A stretch of 6,645 nucleotides of DNA from JAAZHN01 sp964605575 (GTDB lineage Bacteria; Bacillota_I; Bacilli_A; RF39; UBA660): positions 1 through 6,645 of the forward strand of contig CAZSDG010000048.1 in NCBI GenBank assembly GCA_964605575.1. Reading direction: 5' to 3'. A model generated the notes under the pieces. The model was not told the origin of the DNA. It saw nothing but the letters and a program-made list of their open reading frames with translations, and searched no databases. Position numbers and translations under genes: made by a program. The first letter of the stretch is position 1; each line of letters starts with the position of its first letter. Positions 1 to 5,610 of this stretch are shown one piece after another.

Positions 1-802
1 CATCAATAAATATTAGACATGGTGCACTTTGTTTCGCTTGTTTAAACATATCACGAACACGACTTGCACCAACTCCAACAAATAATTCCACAAAATCTGA
101 ACCACTAATATAAAAGAATGGTACATCAGCCTCACCAGCTACAGCTCTTGCTAAAAGAGTTTTACCTGTTCCTGGAGGACCTACTAATAAAACACCTTTA
201 GGAATTCTTGCTCCTAACTTTTGGAATTTTTTTGGATTTTTTAAGAAATCAATTAATTCTTTTACTTCTTCTTTTTCTTCTTTTAAACCAGCAACATCAA
301 TAAACTTTGCTTTCTTTTCATCCGCATAAAGTTTAGCGCGACTACGTCCAAAGTCCATCGACTTATTATTGCCGCTTGATAATCTTGTAAATAAAAATAC
401 CATTGCTCCAACTAATAACAATAACGGAACAACATTGGCTAATATTGTAACCAAAGAACTATTTTCTGGATTAGAGTTAGTATTAACCTTAAAATTATTC
501 TCATCTGAGTATTTTAATATCTTAGATATTACCGTTTCAGATAGTGGAACGTTTACTTTAAATGATTCTGTTTTTGAGTAACTTTTTAATTTACCCTCAA
601 TATAGTAAACACCACCTCCACTTTTAGGCGTTACGGTTATTTCCTTTATTTCATCTTTTGACATTTTACTAACTAATTCATCATAAGTAAATTTATTAAC
701 TTTATATTGACTCATATTGAATAGTATAAACGTTGCAATCATTACTACTCCTAAAATTATATATGGGTAGTAATTTTTTAATTTAGTTTGATTTTTTTTC
801 AT
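1..802 (-). CDS. ftsH: ATP-dependent zinc metalloprotease FtsH, N-terminal part (runs off the window)
   Basis: FtsH is a membrane-anchored AAA+ protease that extracts and degrades misfolded membrane proteins and short-lived cytoplasmic regulators. About 267 residues are visible. A first transmembrane helix lies at about residues 13-29, an extracytoplasmic segment at about 30-115, and a second helix at about 118-139. The AAA+ domain follows, with Walker A GPPGTGKT at 208-215, the pore-loop stretch DFVELFVGVGASRVRDMF at about 236-253, and the start of Walker B (CLIFID) at 262-267, where the window ends. The sensor/arginine-finger region and the HEXXH zinc protease domain lie outside. The ATG at 802-800 follows the tilS stop by one base. 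Its purine-rich ribosome binding site (AAGGAAGGAAG) lies inside the last codons of tilS, so the two are co-transcribed and probably translationally coupled. The identity is secure from the AAA+ motifs and the two-helix N-terminus. Confidence 0.97.
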   Translation of the reverse strand, partial: MKKNQTKLKNYYPYIILGVVMIATFILFNMSQYKVNKFTYDELVSKMSKDEIKEITVTPKSGGGVYYIEGKLKSYSKTESFKVNVPLSETVISKILKYSDENNFKVNTNSNPENSSLVTILANVVPLLLLVGAMVFLFTRLSSGNNKSMDFGRSRAKLYADEKKAKFIDVAGLKEEKEEVKELIDFLKNPKKFQKLGARIPKGVLLVGPPGTGKTLLARAVAGEADVPFFYISGSDFVELFVGVGASRVRDMFKQAKQSAPCLIFID

Positions 803-803
803 A

Positions 804-2111
804 TTATCTTCCTTCCTTTATATACTCATAAATAATATCATATTCTTCATTATTATTATAACTAGATTTCTTTATCCCAGGTATCCAAATTATATTATCA
901 TTAGAATCTGTTACTATAGGTATTTGTTCTCTTTCTTTAAGATCTATTTTACTTTCAATTAATATTTCTTTAACTTTTTTTGTCCCTAAATTTTTTAAAG
1001 ACATTTTATCACCTTGGCGTCGATTTCTGACCATTAAAGGTAATTTTATTTCTTGCGAATTAATGCAAATATAATTATTTGTATTGTTCTTTTTAACGTC
1101 TATTTTTTTTATTATTGAACCATCAGATAACATTATTGAATCAGATAGTTTATAATTAAATTCTACAATACCATTTTTTTCAAACTCAAAGAATAGTTTA
1201 TCATAACTTTTTCTGACAAGCAACTGATTTGGTAAGCTAATTATGACATTTGGCTTTTTATTGGTTATGACCTTTAATATGCCATTAATATTTCTTTGAT
1301 TAAGTAAATTGATATCATTATCATATATTCTTTTTAATAGCTCTTCAATAGTTCTTTTTTTAAATATTTCAGGCAATTTATTATATAAATTTAAATCTAA
1401 ATAATTATTGAATATTTTATTCAAAATTTTATCTGTTTCTTCCTGAAAATATTGATCATAACTATTCAATAATTCACTGAACTGATAAAATTTTTTATGA
1501 ACATTATTTTCTTCTTCTTTGAAAAATGGCAGTATTTTATTTCTAAATCTATTCCTAGTATAATCATTTTTTTGATTTGTTTTATCAAGATAATATTTTA
1601 TTTTATTTTCTTTGTTGTAAGAAATTATTTCTTCTTTTGTATAATGAATTAATGGTCTAACAATAGTTAAATCTTCTTCTTTATATAGTTCCCTAAATCC
1701 TGCATAACCACTTAGAATTGAACCTCTTGTAAGTCTCATGAGGATTGTTTCCATCAAATCATCGCCGTGATGTGCTGTAAAAAGAAAATTACTCTTATAT
1801 TTTTTTGCTAAATTATTAAAGTGATTATAGCGAAAATCGCGAGCGTCACTTTGAAAATTAATTTTAGAATTTTCTATATAATCTTTTTTTTCAAAAATGA
1901 TATCTTTTTCTTTACAAAACGTTTCTAAAAATTTTTCTTCGACTTTGCTTTGTTTTCTTTTATGATAATTTACGTGAGCAACAACTAATTTTATCTTACT
2001 TTTAATTAACAAGTCTAATAAACACATCGAATCAGGGCCAGATGAAACAGCAACTATAACATAGTTGTCTTTGAAATCCAAATTTTTAATTGTCTCTATT
2101 GCTTTTTTCAT
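804..2111 (-). CDS. tilS: tRNA(Ile)-lysidine synthase TilS
   Basis: TilS uses ATP and lysine to convert the wobble C34 of the CAU-anticodon isoleucine tRNA to lysidine, so that it reads AUA. The 435-residue protein has the N-type PP-loop ATPase domain in the first ~200 residues. The PP-loop itself is SSGPDS at 23-28 (family form SGGxDS), followed by AHVNYH at 45-50, TAHHGDDLMET at 112-122 and YTRNRFRNKILP at 184-195. A lysine-rich middle region comes next, and then the TilS C-terminal domain with RNRRQGDKM, GTKKVKEILI and WIPGIKKS. It is somewhat shorter than the ~470-residue Bacillus protein. AUA codons are common in this AT-rich window, which fits a need for the enzyme. The ATG at 2111 has AGGAA just upstream and its own promoter. 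ftsH begins one base after the stop. The first PP-loop glycine is replaced by serine. Confidence 0.95.
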   Translation of the reverse strand: MKKAIETIKNLDFKDNYVIVAVSSGPDSMCLLDLLIKSKIKLVVAHVNYHKRKQSKVEEKFLETFCKEKDIIFEKKDYIENSKINFQSDARDFRYNHFNNLAKKYKSNFLFTAHHGDDLMETILMRLTRGSILSGYAGFRELYKEEDLTIVRPLIHYTKEEIISYNKENKIKYYLDKTNQKNDYTRNRFRNKILPFFKEEENNVHKKFYQFSELLNSYDQYFQEETDKILNKIFNNYLDLNLYNKLPEIFKKRTIEELLKRIYDNDINLLNQRNINGILKVITNKKPNVIISLPNQLLVRKSYDKLFFEFEKNGIVEFNYKLSDSIMLSDGSIIKKIDVKKNNTNNYICINSQEIKLPLMVRNRRQGDKMSLKNLGTKKVKEILIESKIDLKEREQIPIVTDSNDNIIWIPGIKKSSYNNNEEYDIIYEYIKEGR

Positions 2112-2116
2112 AAAAT

Positions 2117-2121
2117 TTCCT
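2117..2121 (-). promoter_or_regulatory. Ribosome binding site of tilS
   Basis: AGGAA on the minus strand lies 5 bases before the ATG at 2111-2109. Because the promoter predicts a start of transcription at about the same place, the site would sit almost at the 5' end of the mRNA. It supports the chosen start codon. Confidence 0.6.
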
Positions 2122-2127
2122 AATATT

Positions 2128-2155
2128 ATTGTATCATAACAGCTAGTTCATGCAA
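2128..2155 (-). promoter_or_regulatory. Sigma-A type promoter for tilS-ftsH
   Basis: On the minus strand a -35 box TTGCAT (2155-2150) is followed by a 16-base spacer and a -10 box TACAAT (2133-2128), preceded by the TG of an extended -10 (TGATACAAT). Transcription should start near 2121, only about 10 bases before the tilS ATG. The promoter lies directly after the rpsI terminator, so tilS-ftsH appears to be a separate transcription unit. The boxes are read from sequence; their activity is inferred. Confidence 0.75.
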
Positions 2156-2157
2156 GT

Positions 2158-2184
2158 AAAAACCCACAATAAATGTGAGTTTTT
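2158..2184 (-). terminator. Intrinsic terminator after rpsI
   Basis: An 11-bp stem (2184-2174 with 2168-2158, one G-U pair) encloses a 5-base loop. The minus-strand arms read AAAAACTCACA and TGTGGGTTTTT, so the A-run and U-run flank a GC-richer core. The stem begins 8 bases after the rpsI stop codon and ends the rplM-rpsI unit. The symmetry means it could also stop plus-strand transcription, although no plus-strand gene is seen. Confidence 0.85.
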
Positions 2185-2192
2185 GTTTTGAT

Positions 2193-2609
2193 TTATCTTT
2201 TTGAAAATTGTGGAGCTCTTCTTGCTTTCTTCAGACCATATTTTTTTCTTTCTTTAATACGGGGATCTCTAGTAACAAATCCAGACGCTCTTAGAATTTT
2301 ACGGTATGAATCTTCTCTCGTTTGATCGGTATTTTGATCATAAGCAAGTAATGCTCTTGTAATTCCTAAACGAATTGCACCCGTTTGCCCTGAATAACCT
2401 CCACCTTTAACATTAATATTAATATCAAAGTTCTTTTCGTTATTTGTTGCTACTAAAGGTTGCATTAAATCTTTAACCATTGTTGCTAAAGGCATATATT
2501 CTGTAACAGGTACTTCATTAACAATAATTTTTCCTGTTCCTTTAGTCATTGTAACTCTTGCAATTGAACGTTTACGTCTTCCTGTTGCAATAATAATATC
2601 TTTACTCAT
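2193..2609 (-). CDS. rpsI: 30S ribosomal protein S9
   Basis: S9 (uS9) is a small-subunit head protein whose C-terminal tail reaches the P-site tRNA. The 138-residue product shows the hallmark ATGRRKRSIARV near the N-terminus (residues 8-19), VKGGGYSGQTGAIRLGITRALL in the middle, and the basic tail KKYGLKKARRAPQFSKR ending in the invariant Lys-Arg. The length is close to the usual ~130 residues. The ATG at 2609 is preceded by the strong ribosome binding site AGGAGGG (2620-2614), which overlaps the TAG stop of rplM, so translation of the two ribosomal proteins is coupled. It is the last gene of the rplM-rpsI operon and is followed by a clear terminator. Confidence 0.98.
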   Translation of the reverse strand: MSKDIIIATGRRKRSIARVTMTKGTGKIIVNEVPVTEYMPLATMVKDLMQPLVATNNEKNFDININVKGGGYSGQTGAIRLGITRALLAYDQNTDQTREDSYRKILRASGFVTRDPRIKERKKYGLKKARRAPQFSKR

Positions 2610-2618
2610 ATTGCCCTC

Positions 2619-3050
2619 CTATTTAATTTCCATAACTTCTGGTTTTTGTGCTTGATGTTCATGTTCTTCTCCAGAGTAGACAAATAATTTTCTATACATT
2701 TGTCTTCCTAAAGAATTTTTAGGCAACATTCCTTTTATTGCTCTTTCAATCATTTCTTCAGGATAACTTTCTACCATTGTTTTTGCCGTTCTTTTTCTTA
2801 ATCCTCCAGGATAACCACTGTGATTATAATATATTTTATTGTCAAGTTTATTTCCTGTTAAATTAATTTTTGAAGCATTAACAACAATTACATAATCTCC
2901 ACAGTCAACATGTGGAGTATATGTCGGTTTGTGTTTACCTTTCAATACAGTAGCAACTTCAGTAGCTAATCTTCCTAAAGTCTTACCATCAGCATTTACA
3001 ACAAACCATTTTCTTTCAACTGTTTCTTTTTTTTGCATAAATGTTTTCAT
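2619..3050 (-). CDS. rplM: 50S ribosomal protein L13
   Basis: L13 (uL13) is an early-assembly protein of the large subunit. The 143-residue protein has the Bacilli-type start MKTFMQKKETVERKWFVV, then GKTLGRLATEVA, HVDCGDYVIVVNA, YYNHSGYPGGL and the signature AIKGMLPKNSLGRQMYRKLFVY, ending in EHQAQKPEVMEIK. Length and motifs are typical. The ATG at 3050 has an AAAGGA site (3063-3058) 7 bases upstream, and that site is immediately preceded by a long predicted leader hairpin. The gene is expressed from a near-consensus promoter at 3156-3128 and is followed 9 bases later by rpsI. A second Met at residue 5 is possible as a start, but the N-terminal match to family members favours the first. Confidence 0.98.
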   Translation of the reverse strand: MKTFMQKKETVERKWFVVNADGKTLGRLATEVATVLKGKHKPTYTPHVDCGDYVIVVNASKINLTGNKLDNKIYYNHSGYPGGLRKRTAKTMVESYPEEMIERAIKGMLPKNSLGRQMYRKLFVYSGEEHEHQAQKPEVMEIK

Positions 3051-3064
3051 ATTTTTTTCCTTTC

Positions 3065-3110
3065 TTTACTTATCACTTTTAACTTTCCCAGGGTCAAAAA
3101 AACAAGTAAA
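3065..3110 (-). ncRNA. Candidate L13 leader (autoregulatory hairpin in the rplM 5' UTR)
   Basis: The rplM leader (about 71 nt, from ~3121 to 3051) can fold into one long hairpin. The outer helix is 10 pairs (3110-3101 with 3074-3065, including a perfect 7-bp UUUACUU/AAGUAAA base). A small 1x2 internal loop follows, then a 7-pair inner helix (3099-3093 with 3083-3077), capped by the 9-nt loop CCUGGGAAA. The base of the hairpin lies one base from the ribosome binding site at 3063-3058. L13 leaders are a known Bacillota family thought to mediate feedback by L13. Assignment to that family rests on position and structure drawn by hand, not on a covariance-model match. Confidence 0.6.
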
Positions 3111-3127
3111 TCAATGTACCAAGTAGA

Positions 3128-3156
3128 ATTATAGGATAATAAGTCATAAAAGTCAA
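3128..3156 (-). promoter_or_regulatory. Strong sigma-A promoter of rplM-rpsI
   Basis: The minus strand carries TTGACT (3156-3151), an ideal 17-base spacer, and a perfect TATAAT (3133-3128). Transcription would start near 3121, giving a leader of about 71 nt before the rplM ATG. The -35 box lies only 11 bases after the stop codon of the preceding transglutaminase-like gene, and there is no terminator in between. Some readthrough from upstream is therefore possible. Confidence 0.88.
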
Positions 3157-3167
3157 ACAATATTGAA

Positions 3168-4058
3168 CTATTTAAGGAGACTTTCTTCTTGTTCTGTTTT
3201 AGGGAAAAAATCAGGATAATTTATAGTATAATCATTAAATGCTTTTTGGGTTAAACCACGTCTTTGATTATTATTTTCTGCAGTTGCTGCTGTTGAGTCA
3301 AAAAAATAATTTTTTCCATCAAGTTCTACTATATTCCACATGTGCTGTCCACCGTTCATTAGCCCAGTAACAACATATGATTTAATACCGATATTCTGAA
3401 ATATTAACTGGCTTGCTTTAGCAAAAGCACTGCAAACACCTTTGTTTTTGATAAAAACATTGTAATATGATTGATTGTTTGCTGAATAAGTAAATATTCG
3501 GTCATACTCATTATTTTTACCAATCCAATTATATACATACTTTATTTTCTCCAAATCAGTTAAATCTTTTGTTGCTATCTTTATCTCGTTAATAATTCTT
3601 TCTATTTTTTTTGTTCCAAGATACTTAAATATTTTTAAATTGAAAGTATAACCTAAAGTTATTCTGGTTTCTTTCTGATTTACTGTTATTATTAGTGATG
3701 ATAAATCAATAATTTCGGGATGATCAAAAAGAATTGCATTGTGAATTTTTAATATAAAGTTTATACATTGGTCCTCTCCTTCACAATATTCATTTTTAGT
3801 GTCCATAATAATTTTTTTTGTGTTGTTTTTAATCTTTTCTAAATAATCACGATAGAATTCTTTTTCTTTATCATTTAAATGTTCTTTATAAATTCTTTCG
3901 TCAGAATAATATAAATCATTAATATAAGAAACATTATTTTTATCAACTAGCTTATTACCTTCTACAGGTTTAAAGTAGTTGATATAACTATATATACTAC
4001 TAATGACAATAACAATAAATAAAAATGCTCTGAATCTCTGTCTATTTGCTCTTTCCAT
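3168..4058 (-). CDS. Membrane-anchored transglutaminase-like superfamily protein
   Basis: This 296-residue protein starts with a basic segment (Arg at 3, 7, 8 and 10) and one hydrophobic helix at about 11-29. This predicts a single-pass anchor with the rest outside the cytoplasm. A charged, helical middle region (about 45-175) carries Cys92 and Cys98. The C-terminal part is a papain-like transglutaminase core with Cys209 in KGVCSAFAKA, His239 in GGQHMWNIV and Asp254 in YFFDST, which is the full Cys-His-Asp triad in family order and spacing. Known members act as peptidases, crosslinkers or cell-wall-associated enzymes; the substrate here is unknown. The ATG at 4058-4056 has a strong AGGAGGA site (4068-4062). 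It sits between truA and rplM, where Bacillus has no such gene. I infer an active extracytoplasmic cysteine enzyme, but a specific role cannot be given. Confidence 0.85.
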   Translation of the reverse strand: MERANRQRFRAFLFIVIVISSIYSYINYFKPVEGNKLVDKNNVSYINDLYYSDERIYKEHLNDKEKEFYRDYLEKIKNNTKKIIMDTKNEYCEGEDQCINFILKIHNAILFDHPEIIDLSSLIITVNQKETRITLGYTFNLKIFKYLGTKKIERIINEIKIATKDLTDLEKIKYVYNWIGKNNEYDRIFTYSANNQSYYNVFIKNKGVCSAFAKASQLIFQNIGIKSYVVTGLMNGGQHMWNIVELDGKNYFFDSTAATAENNNQRRGLTQKAFNDYTINYPDFFPKTEQEESLLK

Positions 4059-4061
4059 TTT

Positions 4062-4068
4062 TCCTCCT
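4062..4068 (-). promoter_or_regulatory. Ribosome binding site of the transglutaminase-like gene
   Basis: AGGAGGA on the minus strand lies 3-9 bases before the ATG at 4058 and is a near-perfect match to the anti-Shine-Dalgarno sequence. It fixes the start codon and hence the N-terminal membrane helix as part of the protein. Confidence 0.75.
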
Positions 4069-4078
4069 AATTTATTTT

Positions 4079-4110
4079 CTTATAATAACTCATTAGTGGT
4101 TATTATTAAG
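4079..4110. repeat. AT-rich imperfect inverted repeat upstream of the transglutaminase-like gene
   Basis: CTTATAATAAC (4079-4089) and GTTATTATTAAG (4099-4110) are inverted copies with one extra base in the second arm, separated by 9 bases. On the minus strand no U-run follows, so it is a poor terminator for truA. On the plus strand TTTATTTT follows. It could be an operator, an mRNA stem before the ribosome binding site, or a weak plus-direction terminator. I found no convincing -35/-10 pair in the 4059-4147 gap. Confidence 0.5.
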
Positions 4111-4147
4111 TTTATTTTACACTTGCCCTTTATAATATCTTTTTTTG

Positions 4148-4870
4148 TTAATATTTAACACCTATTAAATATAGTCCACAGGCTGGAAGTGTTGTATAAT
4201 TGATATCATTAATTTTATTATCTATTAATTTTTTTAAATTTGTTTTTGTCATTTTTCCTTTACCAACTTCTAAAAGTGCTCCGACCATATTTCTTATCAT
4301 ATATGTATAAAAAGATGCACCAATGAATTCAAAACATATGTCTTCTCCATTTTTATACACTTTTGCAGAAAATATTTCACAATCATAATTTTTTCTCTTG
4401 CCAGAAACAAAATTATTATATGAATGTTTGCCAATAAATATTTTAATTGCATCTTCCATTAATGAAATATCTAATTTATCTCTATAATAATATACATAAT
4501 CCTTTCTTAGAGGATTATACTCATTATTATTTACATAATAATGATAGCATTTTTCTTTAACAGAAAATCTTGCATGGAAAGAATCATCTACTTTTTGACA
4601 ATCTTTTACATAAATAGATTTATTAATTAAATCATTTATCGACCTAATTACATTATATGTATCTAAATTCATGCCTAATTCAAAATGACACTTTTGATCT
4701 AATGCATGGGTGCCTTTGTCCGTTCTTCCGGATCCTTTTACTGAAATTGTTGTTTTCGCTATTTTTAGCAATACTCTTTCTAATTCACCTTGAACAGTTA
4801 ATTCGTTCTTTAACTTTTGAAAACCATTAAATTTTGAACCGTCGTAGGCAATTGATATTAAATATTTCAT
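4148..4870 (-). CDS. truA: tRNA pseudouridine(38-40) synthase TruA
   Basis: TruA isomerises uridine to pseudouridine at positions 38-40 of the tRNA anticodon arm. The 240-residue protein begins MKYLISIAYDGSKFNGFQ, carries the catalytic motif GSGRTDKGTHA with nucleophile Asp51, then FHARFSVKEKCYHYY (about 98-112, containing the conserved active-site Tyr). GKHSYNNF (147-154) stands where many members have HDF. The C-terminal part holds FYTYMIRNMVGALLEVG (about 187-203) and ends GLYLIGVKY. Length is normal. The ATG at 4870 overlaps the ecfT stop in an ATGA junction, with GAGGG upstream inside ecfT, so the two are translationally coupled as in Bacillus. All catalytic features are present and I expect an active enzyme. 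Confidence 0.97.
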   Translation of the reverse strand: MKYLISIAYDGSKFNGFQKLKNELTVQGELERVLLKIAKTTISVKGSGRTDKGTHALDQKCHFELGMNLDTYNVIRSINDLINKSIYVKDCQKVDDSFHARFSVKEKCYHYYVNNNEYNPLRKDYVYYYRDKLDISLMEDAIKIFIGKHSYNNFVSGKRKNYDCEIFSAKVYKNGEDICFEFIGASFYTYMIRNMVGALLEVGKGKMTKTNLKKLIDNKINDINYTTLPACGLYLIGVKY

Positions 4871-5610
4871 AATACCCTCAATAAGTACATAATAAAATTT
4901 ATTGTTGCTGAAACAATCAAAAACATATCTAAATAACCAATTTTTTTATCAACAAACTTTGTTCGAATTTTATTTGCGTTATATAGTTTTTGCTCCATAT
5001 TAACTTTTATTTTTTCAATGGCTATTTTACTACGTTTAATTATAGTCTTCGAACTTTTTATTATTACAATCAACTTTCCGACTATGGTCTTATAATAATA
5101 ATCAAATCCTCTACTTGCTTGACTAATCAAGACTTTTTCTGTTTCAATTAAAATTATCGATAAAAATTTCACGGCTAACATTATTGAAAGGGTCATTTTT
5201 CCCGTTTTAATAAAAAAAATATTAAAAGGCTTTATTATATTGTCTATTCCATCAGCAATTTCAATCGGACTTGTTGAAAAAATTACTATAGATAATACTA
5301 ATATAGTCGAGGATACTCTCGATATTATTAATAAACAGTCTTTAATTGAAACCCCTAGCGGTGCACAGATTAATATAATTATTAAAAATAAATATCTAGA
5401 CACATAAATCATTTTTAAAAAATGAGTTAAAGGAATTCTGGATATTAATATCATGAAAAAAATAATTATTAAAAACATTACCATGTTTATTTCCTCACTA
5501 ATAAAAAGGTTTATAATCGAAAATAATAGTAATAATAACTTAATCGTAGGATTAAGACGATGAATTTTGGAATTTATTGGAAAATAACTAAAGTAATTGT
5601 TACTTAACAT
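4867..5610 (-). CDS. ecfT: Energy-coupling factor transporter transmembrane protein EcfT (divergent)
   Basis: EcfT is the membrane scaffold of ECF importers; it links the two ATPases to exchangeable substrate-binding S proteins. The ~247-residue product shows the family start (HRLNPTIKLLLLL at about 18-30) and several hydrophobic helices (about 24-40, 43-60, 70-84, 93-113, 138-156 and a last one at about 228-246). STSPIEIADGID is at about 113-124, and the cytoplasmic coupling region at about 160-220. The first coupling motif is SRG (167-169, usually ARG). The second, normally ARG, reads QKL in NMEQKLYNANKIRTKF. The segment around APLGVS is shorter than in Bacillus EcfT. I chose the ATG at 5610; a GTG at 5613 directly before it is also possible, with AAAAGGGG 6-9 bases upstream. 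The gene overlaps the ecfA2 stop by about 11 bases and truA by 4. Confidence 0.88.
   Translation of the reverse strand: MLSNNYFSYFPINSKIHRLNPTIKLLLLLFSIINLFISEEINMVMFLIIIFFMILISRIPLTHFLKMIYVSRYLFLIIILICAPLGVSIKDCLLIISRVSSTILVLSIVIFSTSPIEIADGIDNIIKPFNIFFIKTGKMTLSIMLAVKFLSIILIETEKVLISQASRGFDYYYKTIVGKLIVIIKSSKTIIKRSKIAIEKIKVNMEQKLYNANKIRTKFVDKKIGYLDMFLIVSATINFIMYLLRVL

Noticed and set aside
369..581. Plus-strand open frame of 70 codons
   Set aside because: It lies antisense within the well-supported ftsH coding sequence, has Asn/Thr-rich composition typical of a reversed AT-rich gene, and shows no recognisable domain.
2929..3126. Plus-strand open frame of 65 codons with a hydrophobic stretch
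   Set aside because: It is antisense to the rplM 5' end and its leader. The hydrophobic run arises from reverse-reading lysine-rich and poly-A sequence, and there is no homology I recognise.
4123..4150. AT-rich TATTATAAA stretch after truA as a promoter -10
   Set aside because: No acceptable -35 hexamer lies 16-18 bases upstream; such matches are expected by chance in DNA this AT-rich.
4147..4159. Small palindrome GTTAATATTTAAC at the truA stop codon
   Set aside because: Only five bases per arm, made of codons at the gene end; it is too short and AT-rich to be meaningful.
4867..4869. Possible use of TGA as tryptophan (genetic code 4), since ecfT ends in TGA
   Set aside because: Reading through would add only three residues before TAA, tryptophan is TGG wherever I checked, and no internal TGA occurs in the long frames. 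The standard code is sufficient.
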